Origin: Tubiluchus corallicola
Lineage: Eukaryota; Priapulida; Priapulimorpha; Priapulimorphida; Tubiluchidae
Assembly: GCA_030141605.1 (NCBI GenBank)
Contig: JAQGDQ010000140.1
Coordinates: 468,501 to 516,596 of the forward strand
Direction of reading: 5' to 3'
DNA: 48,096 nt
The position numbers and the translations under genes were made by a program. This document shows, in pieces, positions 35,457 through 47,047 of this stretch. Positions within the stretch are counted from its first letter, which is position 1. Each line of letters opens with the position of its first letter. Under the pieces are notes generated by a model. It was not told the origin of the DNA. It did no database searches and saw only the letters and a list, made by a program, of their open reading frames with translations.

Positions 35457-35798
35457 CTAATTTAGTATTTCAGTGACTAAATCTGGTTTTACTGTAAACA
35501 CAATAAACAAAATAAAACACAGTTCAAAACAGTTCTGAAATATAATAACAAAGGATTTGGCTGCTCTAATTTGATTCTTGCTTACCAAATTAATTCCAAG
35601 CTTAATGTACCACATCATGACCACGCTAATAATAAGCTCACACAATAAAATAGCATTATGCAGTAAGACAAGAGCCAAACCCCAAAAGTGCTCTTGACAA
35701 TGCACAGGGTTTATTATTAAATTGTGTGTATGTGGTTTCACATAGCAGAGTTTCAGATCAATAGCACAGCAGGTTATATAGCATGTGGGCAAATACAT
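35457..35798 (-). CDS. 113-residue hydrophobic open frame of unknown nature
   Basis: ATG to stop on the minus strand, with an in-frame stop just before the ATG. It has hydrophobic runs LALVLLHNAILLCELIISVV (about residues 41-60) and SFVIIFQNCFELCFILFIVF (about 82-101), joined by a basic stretch (NLVSKNQIRAAK). The arrangement resembles two helices of a multi-pass receptor, but no diagnostic motif is present. Leu/Ile/Phe-rich chance frames are common in AT-rich DNA, so this may be spurious or a fragment of a dead receptor gene. Confidence 0.2.
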   Translation of the reverse strand: MYLPTCYITCCAIDLKLCYVKPHTHNLIINPVHCQEHFWGLALVLLHNAILLCELIISVVMMWYIKLGINLVSKNQIRAAKSFVIIFQNCFELCFILFIVFTVKPDLVTEILN

Positions 35799-35886
35799 TT
35801 AACTGTAAATGTCATCGGGTCGCTGTGTGCATACGCAACCGCATTTCACTTATCGCTGATCGAGTAGCCTGATCAGGGGAGGAACC

Positions 35887-36242
35887 ATGACAGAGGTACC
35901 CGTATTCTTGCTGTCCTGACACACTTCCGCATCAACTGCAAGACGTTTCAGCCTCATTCCAAACAAACACCACTTACGTAAACATAGGCACGTGTCAGTA
36001 AAATAGACAAAGTGACCAGTACTGCACAGCATCCAACTACTGCTGATGGATCTGCTCCTAGACGTGATACAAACCAGATTAGGCTAATACGACAAGAGGA
36101 GGACACCCATGCAGACAATGCATCAGCGAACTATGAAAAGGATGCTTCTTTGGGGACATACATGGAAATTGAATTCTGCAGACACAACCTTGGTAACATT
36201 TTGGAAGAGTCAAAACAGTTAATCCTTAAAAAACAGAAATAA
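35887..36242 (+). CDS. Candidate two-exon gene for a small hydrophilic protein
   Basis: A possible first exon is ATGACAGAG followed by donor GTACCC (ATG at about 35888). The second exon would start at 35988 after CGTAAACATAG and run open to TAA at 36240. The phases agree. The second exon reads ARVSKIDKVTSTAQHPTTAD, then NQIRLIRQEEDTHADNASAN, then YMEIEFCRHNLGNILEE and SKQLILKKQK. The composition is charged and protein-like, with a potential helix at the end, and is richer in GC than its surroundings. There is no ATG in the second exon upstream of most of the frame, so the first exon is needed. No family is recognised. Chance cannot be excluded. Confidence 0.3.
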
Positions 36243-36328
36243 TTCTATCTATATACAAGGCATTGAGAAATGGTACGCCTGTTAGCTTTAAAAGTTGTCA
36301 CAACTATATATATAATCATGATAACATA

Positions 36329-36372
36329 TACACACATACATGTGCGCACGTGCACACACACGCACACACACG
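36329..36372. repeat. CA-rich microsatellite
   Basis: Interrupted ACACAC runs mixed with GTGCGCACGTGCAC. Confidence 0.7.
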
Positions 36373-36435
36373 AGTTTTTAAATTTTTTTAATATTGTATA
36401 ATATTTTACTAATTTTGTTTGCTTTTTATTTGCAG

Positions 36436-36486
36436 AAATTGTACAAAGTTCTTAATGAAGGTGTCATGGCACCAGTTTCATTGCAA
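36436..36486 (+). other. Exon-like segment, 51 bases
   Basis: An excellent acceptor (TGCTTTTTATTTGCAG) and a good donor (CAA|GTACGT) bracket 17 codons, KLYKVLNEGVMAPVSLQ, open in two frames. It cannot be joined in phase to the upstream frame at 35988-36242 by any visible donor. It may belong to an untranslated or alternative transcript, or be coincidence. Confidence 0.25.
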
Positions 36487-38486
36487 GTACGTATATAGAT
36501 ACACATAAATTTTAAAATGCACAGTGATATTATAATATAATCCTAGGGGAACATATTACAGTTAAATAAGACTAGCAAATTAAGATAATTCTATACAGCA
36601 GTATTTCAGTTACTGGTACTATCAATTTGTTTCTTCAAATTGGAAATATGTAAAAAGACTTGAACTAAACCATTCATTTTGCATTTTAGCAAGCAATCAC
36701 ATTCCCAAGAAATAAAGCATAACCCATTTGTATCATTATCCTTTCGCATTAATCACCCTGTGAAAAAATCCACTTTCACACTACAAAGAAACCAGATTCT
36801 CTAAATAACTGCAGCACCCATTAAAGGTGCAGATGCATAACCTCACATTAAGTCAACACGGGCATATTTTGCCTACTCTATTGCACAAAAACCCGATCAC
36901 TAAGTTTGAGTTTTGTAATTGCTACATATGTGCAATTGTGCATACATATAGGGAGTGCATGGTGTAAATTTCAGGCCAACAGCTGATTTGGTATAGCTAA
37001 TTAAAGTAATAAAGTTTACTCTGAGAAAAACTCACTCGTGAGGCACCAAAAAAAAAGATAACGACATTTCTTTATTACTTAGTGAATAAGTTCAAAGCTA
37101 TTAAGTGTATGAATGCAATACTTCAAAGATTTTCTATTTAATGCCCAAGCAACTTATTGTTGAAGTTTCAGCCAAGTTCACGATAGTCACAATACCTTTT
37201 CTGAATTTCGTCCATTTGAGGCGGAATGACCTAATTACTATTGGTGTACGTAATGATTTTCTAGGTGGATAGCTAGACGCTAGTTGATCCTCCCATTCAC
37301 TAGCCTTGGCTAAATTTCCATAGATGGAGAAATCTTAGAGTAAACACTTCACTTCCAATACTGAGAAAATCAATAAATGCACATACTTTTAACACTACAG
37401 ACTTTATACAAAATCAAAATACATAGCGGTGAAATCTATTTGAGAAGCTTTAAATTATTATACTCTGATCGATGGCTACGTACTGATGATTCAGCATTTA
37501 TTAAAGCAATTTCCTCACATCCTCTTGGACCAATATAGATCTGAAAAAGAGCAGCTTTTGTTCATTGGATCCAGCTAAATTGAACCAGCTCAAGCTCCAC
37601 CATCACTTTTCAGGCATTCTAAATCATTCACATTTGCTTCAGAAAAATATTTTATTCAAACCCTTTTGTAAAACGTATCAAGCTGCTTTCTTACCAAATT
37701 AAAAAAAAAACTAGAGAATTTAACAACAAAAAAACAAAAAGGGTTTGCCCTTAGACGGCCCACTGGGACATGTGCTGTGTCTTATTCTGACATACAGTTT
37801 GCATTTTGTTAAAATTGTTCAATATCTAAAGACCCTCTGGCACTTTTATTCTGCTAGCTTCCACTTGCACAATTCATAAAGCAGCACTGCTGTCTGTTCG
37901 ATTAAATTAGATTGTACACATGAATTTACCTCTCGTTTACGTGCAAATACATTACATTACCATAAAACAAAATGTGTAAAAATAATAAAAATAAAAATAT
38001 GTAACTAAATAATTTTACATATCGATGAGGAAGAACAATTTTACATATCGATAACAAAAATATAGAATTCAAGAAGTGTTCAAAGATAGGCATGCACTAG
38101 TTGAAACAGTTTAGCATGTTATTTTGAATGGTTAGAAGTCAAATCAGAGAATAAGTAGGATCACAGTTTAGTTAATATACCTCTCAGTGTCTCACATAGA
38201 ATTACCAAACAACAAGATGTATGTGATTTTAAAAAGAGTACTTTGTTAATGTTGCTAACTGTATAGGCACAAACTCCATGCAAAAAGAGCTGGCTATGAC
38301 TGATGTGTCTTCACTGAAATGTCATGTATACTAAATATGCAAGTCATGCTAAATTAGCAATGCAGCAGGAAACAGCTAACAATAGATTTTAAAAGAGATG
38401 ACAAAAATTATATTTTAAAGCAAATTAATAACACTGACTTCAAAAAAAATGCAAGCTAAATTGCATAAATTTTCAGTTGACATAAC
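36487..38486. other. Gene-free stretch
   Basis: Contains a small direct repeat, AATTTTACATATCGAT, at 38011 and 38037. No exon seen. Confidence 0.4.
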
Positions 38487-38504
38487 AATAATAATAATAA
38501 TAAT
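38487..38504. repeat. AAT microsatellite, six units
   Basis: Uninterrupted AAT repeats just before the retroelement relic. Confidence 0.8.
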
Positions 38505-38821
38505 CTTTTATTTATCTTTTAACACACGCACAGTTATAATACAATTAATTTGGCAACAAAAATGTGAAGAAAGGGCAGCGAAAGACCAATTGGTCATCTA
38601 GTCAGCTGCCCTTAAGTGGAAATGATTCCAGTAGAAAAAATATGATGACAAATTACAAGAAGGAAAAGAATTTTATTTTATAAGACAGTTACAATTTTGC
38701 TGTGTATTTCAAAACTCCAAGAGAAATGTGTTTATATGTAAATGAACAAATAGTGAAATTTTGCAATACATTTTTATGTCTATCTAGAATTAGCTATCAT
38801 AACTGTCGTGTGTCAACCCAC

Positions 38822-39956
38822 ACGTGTGCTATTAAGAAGTGAAGACAATGTTTGGACAAAAACAAAGCTGGAGAGGTGCTAGCCAAGAACTTGTTCAAAG
38901 CATTTGATCCCCACGATGTTTTTACAACAAAGTTATTAGCATACGGTGCATCTACAAACAGCATCGAGCACTCTTTTAGTGAGCTGTTTGAAAAATATAC
39001 CACAACTTGTAAAGTTGGACACTGAAAATTCTAACAAAACTTCATAGATGAAATTGTCAAAGATATACCCCAAGGCTCCATTTTGGGACCGACCTTTTTT
39101 AACGTGTTGATAAATGTCTTTACACTGCATTTAAAAAATAACATTCTTGGTAACTTCTCTGACGATCATAAGTAATTATCATTATTATTACAACTGAATA
39201 TCGTGATCTTGTATTAAAAATAACAACTTGTTGAAGATGCAGAAAGCATAAGGTTTCAATTAAGCAAAATAAATACAAATCCTGAAAACAATCAATTCTG
39301 CTAGCTAAAAAGAGTAGATGGATACAGCATACGTTAACATTAGGAAATTCTACTAAGGAAGCCACAAAATAATACAAGTGATTCTAAATGACAAAGAACA
39401 TTGACAACGAATAAGAGAACTTACTAATATTTACAACTTAAAAAGCAAAATGAAAGGGCATGACATCTCAAACTACCACTGTAGTTCATCAGATGAACAA
39501 AAAAGGACACAAAGAAAGAAAAAAATCACAAAGAATTAAAGGATTAGTTCCTACTGTTTCCCACTCTGTTGTGTAAATGTGGCTATAGTGAGCTTATACT
39601 TCCGCTTTCTCACTTGTATTTTTATCTGCCATTTTTATGTGCTGCTAATTAATGTTATCCTTTTAATGTGATATCAATTTTAAGCGTTAATAATCTATAC
39701 AAAAAACTTTCAGAAAATTAGTTTAGTAGTTCTAATAATTCCTTGTGAACTTAATTTTTCTCGTGTTGATACTTTTTTCAGGCTATTAAATGCATAGTAG
39801 ATTTATAGCTGATAGTTCAAATGTGAAACCAAGATGGGTTGCATAACAAAGTTCTGTTAAGGAAAATTCCACATATAGCTAAGTCGCTCATTAACTCAGA
39901 TGCACATCACACCATGTCAAGAAGTTCCAAAAGAGAGCAGTGAGAACTGTACTATG
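38822..39956 (+). pseudogene. Dead non-LTR retrotransposon reverse transcriptase
   Basis: One plus-strand frame, broken by stops but without frameshift from 38822 to about 39300, shows the reverse transcriptase order of CR1/Jockey-like LINEs. It contains LDKNKAGEVLAKNLFKAFD (from 38852), then HDVFTTKLLAYGAS, then DIPQGSILGPTFFNVLINVF (from 39062), and FSDD at about 39155 where active enzymes have F/Y-A-D-D. Further on are VEDAESIRFQLSKINTNPEN and, in another frame at 39919, KKFQKRAVRTVL, matching the region after the polymerase core. The alanine-to-serine change and at least five in-frame stops make it inactive. No endonuclease domain is seen upstream. Confidence 0.85.
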
Positions 39957-41085
39957 ACTTTTCTATCCGTTGACATGTCACTATGCACTTCAATTTGCCA
40001 CAAAAAAAAACTTGGGTCACAAATTGAATTTTAACTTGAAGTAGCTGTAATGCATTCATGCCATATTCTTTTCTCGGAAATTGTATCATCATCGGATTCG
40101 CCTTCATTATTTTTGCTTAAAATTTATAATTTTAACAGTTTTTTGTCATTCTTTGGTTCTTCAACTAAATTGAGTATCTTGATTTAAATTCAAACATTTG
40201 ATTTGTTAATTAATTTAAATTTCGTTTCATTTCATTTGTAATATTTATTTATCGTTTGCCGTTTAAATTTATTTGAATTTATTATGTTAATTTTTGCCAA
40301 GTTACCTTTATTTTTCTTTTTTGTTTTCAAATTGTTTATCATTTATTTGTCTGTAGATGTCTACTTGACAGGTCACTTAATTTTCTGTAATTATGGAAAT
40401 TAGGGGTGGCTGATCTGGTGACCGTTGATCTCTTCATCACTTAATCTCTTTTCTTTTCCATTATATTTTTCACTTTTGTTTATTCTGTAAAAAACTTGGA
40501 GCCAAATAAATTATTTACTTATTTCAAGTCATGAAAAATTGTTCGAAAGGGCCAAAGTGACAAGTATAGTTACTATGTACTAGTAAAAATTTGCTTAAAG
40601 AAGTGTCATATTACTTCACATGGGTTGCATATCAGAGTTTTATTGCAAATTCAAGAAGCATATTTTGACTTCTATAAATGTACAAGTCAGTCCATAATAC
40701 CAATTCACCTTCTGTTCTAATGGACTATTTTATTCTTTTTCTTAAATGTTACATGTAACGTTGCAAGTCTCTTTTTCTCACCAATTAAACTACATGTTTA
40801 AACCAATCTCATTTCAGTTTAAAAAGTTGGCGAACACAAGTTTTCCAGGTCACCGATCGAACGAATACAATCATGCAGCAAATTATTAACACTGAAAACT
40901 CAAAAATGTAGATAACTTATTTACCAAATATCATGCCTTTCTAAGCAAGTAGGACTACTTCTTTGAAAACTAAAGTTAACAGCTAAGCTTGCGAAAAAAT
41001 CACAAAAGTTATCGCTCAGAACAGATCCCGGTTGGAGAGCGCTACACCTGGTGCCATGCTTCGTGATTAATCGTGAACAATAAAA
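39957..41085. other. Gene-free stretch
   Basis: A short exon-like segment at about 40818-40848 (acceptor CTCATTTCAG, open codons FKKLANTSFP, weak donor GTCACC) is noted but not called. Otherwise nothing. Confidence 0.35.
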
Positions 41086-41086
41086 G

Positions 41087-41130
41087 CTGATTGGTTACGC
41101 GCACCAGAGCTTTTCCGTATCTATAGCAAC
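41087..41130. promoter_or_regulatory. Promoter-like patch: CCAAT box and RFX X-box
   Basis: CTGATTGG at 41087-41094 is a consensus NF-Y (CCAATCAG) site on the minus strand. GTATCTATAGCAAC at 41117-41130 fits the full 14-base X-box consensus (GTHNYYATRRNAAC) bound by RFX factors, which drive ciliary genes in animals. The surrounding 100 bases are rich in CpG compared with the rest. No coding exon could be attached on either strand. The minus-strand frame at 41095-41331 overlaps these sites and is unconvincing. Confidence 0.35.
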
Positions 41131-41560
41131 GTAACGCACCGAAAATTTGACACTTGCACAACATTTCTCCATGACCATTTCTCCGTGAACTTTGTACACG
41201 TTCAGGGCATAATAAATTGATTGAAAAAACAAACTACTTATGGTTAGGAAACGCAAGGCTTGCAACACGTGTACTGTAGAGTCTTTTTGTTCTATTTCAG
41301 TTATGTAGGAATGGTAAGAAGAAGATGACATTTATTATTCATATACAGTGAAAGCCAGTTAATTTAGCATTTTCTGTGTGGCAGATCAGCCTAGAATATT
41401 TTAGCTAATTAATAACATTCAATTAAACAGTGAACTGAGCATCTTGCTCCATAATGAAAGTTTCTTTCTACAGTACAGCCATGACTACAGCTCTGGTTGC
41501 ATATTGCTGCATATGCAGCAGTCTTATAATTAATGCCACACTATCTTTTTAACCAGTCAT

Positions 41561-41566
41561 TTTATT
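41561..41566 (-). terminator. Polyadenylation signal candidate
   Basis: AATAAA on the minus strand, about 165 bases past the stop of the 178-residue gene. Confidence 0.4.
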
Positions 41567-41730
41567 CAAATCACAATTTCCTTTAATTTCTTAACAAAAT
41601 TATACAAATGAATAATAACCAAAAACAGCACAATTGTTTCTGGACAGCACTTCACAATAAAAATTTCGAAATATTTATGAAATATTATTAGTATCGATCA
41701 AGTTATTCTTTAAAATTTTTATCATGAGCT

Positions 41731-42267
41731 CTAGTAAACATCACAGTCTGCTTTTGAATACTGGGTGCAAATGCTATCATTAGTGTTCTCAATGTATTTC
41801 GGATCATCTTTGTCAAGCCCAGCACCAGTGATCAAATTATGTAAGTTACAATAGTTTGTGCCATAATCTAGTATAGCATACCATGTCTCGGAGGTAGAAA
41901 ACCCATGTACTTTACACATGACATCTGTATTTTGCTTAAAATCGAAGGTAAGATCATCTACGTAATGCTTCACCGGTGTAGTATGAGTGGCTTCGATTTT
42001 CGACTCTGAGCGGCTAACTAATTTGTAGAGACATTTCTCACCACCATCTTTGCAATTATCTGCAGTTTCCCACAGGCGAATTTGATCAACAAGCGCATTA
42101 TTGACGAAGCTGCACTTTTTCCCAAATGTCCAGTCAATGCTGCAGCTAGCGTGCCAAGGTCCTCCGGTCACGCCAACGATGAGGGAGAATATGGCTCCAC
42201 CAACAAGGCACACTACTGAAAACATGATGTAACAGCTTCCTTTTATGAAACTCTTTAATGTTACCAT
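41731..42267 (-). CDS. Membrane-anchored cysteine-rich extracellular protein, uncharacterised family
   Basis: A complete 178-residue single-exon frame, ATG at 42265-42267 and TAG at 41731-41733. Residues 12-34 form a strong hydrophobic segment close to the N-terminus (IMFSVVCLVGGAIFSLIVGV) after two lysines, so it is either a signal anchor or an uncleaved signal. The remaining 140 residues have eight cysteines (42, 52, 72, 79, 118, 140, 167, 175), likely four disulphides, and one sequon (Asn163). Striking conserved-looking blocks are THTTPVKHYVDDLTFDF (95-111), ETWYAILDYGTNYCNLHNL (127-145) and ICTQYSKADC (166-175). I believe similar proteins exist as uncharacterised entries in several marine invertebrates, but this is memory, not a search. 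No enzymatic motif is seen. The product probably sits on or is secreted from the cell. Coding status is strongly supported by composition and spacing of cysteines. Confidence 0.85.
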   Translation of the reverse strand: MVTLKSFIKGSCYIMFSVVCLVGGAIFSLIVGVTGGPWHASCSIDWTFGKKCSFVNNALVDQIRLWETADNCKDGGEKCLYKLVSRSESKIEATHTTPVKHYVDDLTFDFKQNTDVMCKVHGFSTSETWYAILDYGTNYCNLHNLITGAGLDKDDPKYIENTNDSICTQYSKADCDVY

Positions 42268-42485
42268 GAAATACCAATTGCAACATATGCCTGGAAATAA
42301 AAATCCAATTCAGTGTGGTAAATAAATGTATAGTGGAGTCTTAGGCAAATCTTTAATGACGTACATGCAATATGTAATCTGCAATTATAGTTATGGGGAA
42401 ATTTCAAAGGCATTAATATATATAATATATATTAATATAGATTTTTCAGTACACTTATACAGCAGTAGGCACCAGCACCAGCAAA
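42268..42485. other. Upstream region of the 178-residue gene
   Basis: AT-rich, including an ATATAATATATATT run near 42420. A transcription start could lie here but no definite element is visible. Confidence 0.3.
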
Positions 42486-42518
42486 AACAACAACAACAGC
42501 AGCAGCAGCAACAACACA
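42486..42518. repeat. CAA/CAG triplet repeat
   Basis: About ten CAA or CAG triplets. Frames through it on both strands (poly-Gln, poly-Cys) are artefacts. Confidence 0.75.
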
Positions 42519-44491
42519 GACTATCTATCCATGTTGTCACACTATCTATTCCACTCACCAAACTGCACACTTGCATATAGATTTTTAAGTTTTCAAAATG
42601 CAACTTAAGCAAGACACAAAGCAAACCCTCTATCAAGTATCAAGCATTCCACGAGTGCTAGTCCAAACTACAAATGCCTCAACACAAATAATACATGTTT
42701 GCAAAGTGCTACAACATAAATATCCCACCAAATGACCACATACTGATAAAATACTATGCATAATAGAGTCACTAGTGTGTGCTCAACCCCTGTAAAAGCA
42801 TTTGCCAGTTGTCAGTGGTTGGTGCTATAGCATACACTACTTCATTTCAATGGGAACTTAAATATTATCCTGAATGTAGCACATTGTAGTCATTTCAAAA
42901 TGCAAATAACCCTATTCTTTCTAACTCTTCCTGTTTCACTAATTCTCTTAATTTTTTACTTTTCCTTCTAAAGCTTTCTGTTTTCATACTTTATCAGATG
43001 CACAAGTTAATTATTTCTGAAATCACTAAAGTTGGAAAGTCAGTAGCTTAACAAATTCTCTTATATCATGCACAATATTATTAATGCACTTACAAGTTTA
43101 TACAAGTTTAGCATGCCGCTGTATCTTTTCTAAAGAGAGTTAATAAACCTAAATGCAAAAATGTGTGGCACACTCATGCATGTATTGTAGGCAGTCACAT
43201 TTTCAAAGCATTCAAAGTACTTTAAGGTACTACACCTTCAACTATTACTAAACTAATAAAATTTATAACACTTGTAAAAAGCATTACTTACACTGAAAAC
43301 CCTGTATCCAAAATGAACGACTTGATAAGTAAGCAAAAAAGTGAAATGAATGAATGAATAGCCCAAGGTCACTTGAATACCGGCAATGAGGTGCAATTGC
43401 ACCCCATGCATAAATACAGAAGAAATGCTAAATGGGTACTAAACCCAGTCAGTATAATGGCAACACTGGAACTGGGACAAGAACACGTGGTCACTATGGA
43501 GTTGTGAGTAGTTTTATAATGAAATTAAGTGATGCAAGGTATCAAATGAAATTGGCTTATAGAAGTCAGAAAACCATTTAAACATATGACAGGTACTACC
43601 AGCTTCATGGCAAAATGATACAAATAAATAAACATGTATGGGGTGTTTTTGCATGACAATGCTTGTGGCTGGGGGTTAACTCACAAATACTGACACCTTA
43701 AATCAATGAAAATTTTTCGGATTATCAAGGAAATGATTTCTATGCAGGATTTCATGTTGGTAAATCTAGTCAGGACTAAGCTAGGACTGGCTGCTAGATG
43801 TTTATAATGATCAAAAGATGTTTATTGTTCATAACATTAACATAACAAAATACTAAATGATGTTTAATATAACACCAGAAAGCAAAGCAGATTTACTTTT
43901 AGTTATTCCTGACATCAAACTAAGCTCATCCATAAAAAACACAGAATAATATTACTGATGTCCACTAAGCACACATAATATATCTGAACTGAGGCATCAC
44001 AGATGAGGGTGGTAACAAAAAAACTTGTCTGTTTTAGCTCATGAGCTCAAAAAATGTTAGTAAGGAGAAAGGGGAAAAATTGTCAAAACAAGCTTCGAGT
44101 TGAATCGTGGAACACTTAAATGCAATTAAAGATTGTTTATTTTCCCCATCAGTGACTGATTAGCAATAATGTTCTAAGTTTCATCAATGAACATCTTTTC
44201 ACAATTTGTTTTTTGTTTCTAAACCAAATTATTGTATAGTTTCTTCTTTGCACGGTATGAAGCCGTAATTTATCGTATGTTCTGATAATAATGGTATAAA
44301 CGGCAACACTACCAGGTCGTTAATACAACAATTTGGTACAAAAATACTATCATTTTTAGCCATCAATACGATAATCGGCATCATACAACATGGCAACCTT
44401 GACCGTCAGTTAAATGTAGAAAAACACGACTGCGTCCTCGCCGAAATAACGCAATTATAATAATTATTGAATTTTAAGTTTTAAATTAAAA
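42519..44491. other. Gene-free stretch with a 14-bp palindrome
   Basis: GGTGCAATTGCACC at 43390-43403 is a perfect palindrome. The rest is AT-rich with no supported gene. Confidence 0.4.
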
Positions 44492-44680
44492 ATGCGCTTG
44501 TATATGACTGTGCTTGGAAAGTGTATGGACACACACAAAAAAACCAAAAAGATTCCCTGCTGGGTGTGCGATAAAAAATTACCGTCACTATTGTTCGCCT
44601 GGAATTACATTTTTATAGTAAATGTGAAGAGAACATTTGATCTCACTCCTCACTATCGCAATAAAAACCAATTACGCTAA
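44492..44680 (+). CDS. 62-codon open frame with a CxxC motif, doubtful
   Basis: ATG to stop. It reads MRLYMTVLGKCMDTHKKTKK, then IPCWVCDKKLPS, and ends DLTPHYRNKNQLR. The CxxC followed by a basic His-containing end recalls the start of BED-type zinc fingers in hAT transposases, but the second His pair is missing. It may be a transposase remnant or chance. Confidence 0.2.
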   Translation: MRLYMTVLGKCMDTHKKTKKIPCWVCDKKLPSLLFAWNYIFIVNVKRTFDLTPHYRNKNQLR

Positions 44681-46246
44681 TAAGCAATAAAGAACAATAC
44701 AAACCAAATGCCAGTTTCTATTTTTTTGTGATTTCAGGGCAATTGGTCTAAAGACTTTAAATGCACAGGACAAAACTATCTAGTTTTTCTTCCTCCATAA
44801 TTGTCTATTTACATGTACACTCATAACTCAGTTTGGTGGGCAAAAGCAGGAAGAAGTCGGTCCAAATTTGCTGATGGTCCGCATTTACCAATACCAAGCT
44901 AACACAGTACACGTGGTGTATTAGACTCATGGTAATATATCGTGTAATTGTCTCAAAAGCGTCTAGTTGGCCGTTCCTACGCAAAAGTATATAAAAAGTT
45001 TCGGTAATTGACTCGTATAACTACACATATTTGACTCTAATTGACGTTATTTTTCTGCACATGCTTAAATAAGATACTTTTGTGTAACCAATGAGGTTTT
45101 ACTATTTTTATGTCGCCTTACTTCACTTTTGTGCATCATAATACAAGTAGAAACAATCACGTTAATTTTGCTTGTAAGCGAGGCGTAAACAAAGTGACGG
45201 CCCGCCAACCAGAGGTCAGCTCACAAATCAAAGGACTGTGTCCGTAGTATGCAGGACTTTTTAATGGTCCAGACTTTGTCCAATTTTTCTGATATCCATA
45301 AAAGCGAGATCCAGCAAACCAAGATATTAGTGTACAACTAAAGTTCTTTCCATTTTTATCTCTGAAACAATGGTAGTGGAAGTTGTCGTGATGATGATTA
45401 TATTAAAAAAATGTAGAGGAATTAAAAAACAATAATGTATAAGCAATACAAAGACCTGAGCACTTGATAAGATGGGACCCCTCCAGGACCTGAAACACGG
45501 AAGCATTGACAGTAGTTGTTCTTTTACATATCTGCTAGAGGCATTCAAAAATATGTGAAAGATGAAATATAAAAAACCAAACCACTATAAAAACATTTCA
45601 CATGTCTGCATTCTACATTCTTGTGCAGTTTGAAGAGAAACAAGTTTTGCTACATTTTACATTGTAGCTTCCAGCTTTACTTTTTGCATCATTTTTTTGA
45701 CATTTTGGCAAGTGATTTAGCATGTTTGTCCTTTACTGGACCTTGGTCACATCAAGCAAAAACCACTAAGAAAAAGTTAGATTTTCCTCAATAGCATTTG
45801 ATTTTCATTTAACTGACAGGAAAATAAATAACAATAAAATTCAAAATAAAATACATTTTACATAAACATTAGAATAAGTATTTTTATTAACACTTATTCT
45901 AAACAAATATACATAAATATTATAAAAAATAAAATACAGTATTTTATCATTGATTTTTTTTTTAAATTATTCTGCTGCAAGAATATTCACCCTAACTTAA
46001 GTACAGTTCAATGACTTGACAGAATTGACAGACTACTTTTTTTGAAAAACAATTGTTTATGTCATTTTCTTTAATTTTCTACCAGGTCTAGTAGTACTCA
46101 ACATAGGCTGCTTGAAATGTAAAAAATCTTTGAAAACTATACCGACGACTAAAGCCAAGGGTGCTTATGATTTTGAACATTTACCGTTACCGTCAACATA
46201 AAGCTGCCATGAAAACTTACTCTTTATGAATTGTGATATATCGCAC
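44681..46246. other. Gene-free stretch with two AT-rich hairpins
   Basis: Inverted repeats: AGAATAAGT (45871-45879) with ACTTATTCT (45892-45900), and ATAAAATAC with GTATTTTAT around one base (45929-45947). No gene seen. Confidence 0.45.
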
Positions 46247-46254
46247 CCAATCAG
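46247..46254 (+). promoter_or_regulatory. CCAAT box consensus
   Basis: CCAATCAG in a small CpG-richer patch (CAGCGCGG follows). No gene could be attached. Confidence 0.2.
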
Positions 46255-46530
46255 CGCGGTAGTCAAATCAAATCATAAGGCAGCGCAAGGGCTGGATTCA
46301 AGATTCCAAAGTAGCTCGAATCTTTAAAATTTTAAGTATATTTTCTTTACTAAATATAAAACATGCCGTCGTTCGCAATACGCAAAATCTTTTAATGTGT
46401 AGGTAATGGTCATAGATCCTGAGAGTAGGTACTCGGCTGCTCTTGCTTGTAATGCTTGGCTATTGGAGTGACTCAATCAATGATCGATAACCATAGTTGT
46501 TCAGTCACAATCATAGAAATATTTACTATT

Positions 46531-46656
46531 ATTAACCAGTAGATACTAAGTGATTATTGTTTAGTGTAACAGTATTTAGTGTTATATATTTGTATTAACC
46601 AGTAGATACTAAGTGATTACTGTTTAGTGTAACAGTATTTAGTGTTATATATTTGT
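46531..46656. repeat. 63-bp direct duplication
   Basis: Two head-to-tail 63-base units starting ATTAACCAGTAGATACTAAG at 46531 and 46594, differing at one base (GATTATTG versus GATTACTG). A recent duplication. Confidence 0.9.
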
Positions 46657-47047
46657 ATAACCATGCTCATTATGACAACAGTAGAAAATTAATAACAATA
46701 CTAATTATTATTACACGATTTAATATTATGCAGAACAAGGCATGATCCTTGCAAGTACATCAATGTTTGGCAACATGTTGCCACCATCGATTGCAAAATA
46801 AGTACACAGGTAAACTGTAAAACAGTCAACAAATGAGATGTCCAGAGTATATCTTTGAATATCAAAAAATCATGCTAAGGAAAACATTTTCTATAAAAAT
46901 TATCTGTTAATAAAGAAAAAACAGGTAGCTAGGCCTGCGTACATGTATATGTGTATATGTCCATTCTAGATACCTACTCAGATACCTATCAAGTCATCCA
47001 TTTTTATATCATTTTGATCGTCATATTCTGGAGACTCCCACTTGGCA
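46657..47047. other. Gene-free stretch
   Basis: Nothing supported. Confidence 0.4.

Noticed and set aside
42326-42636. Poly-Gln and poly-Cys open frames
   Set aside because: They come from the CAA/CAG triplet repeat and lie in AT-rich DNA upstream of a real gene on the minus strand.
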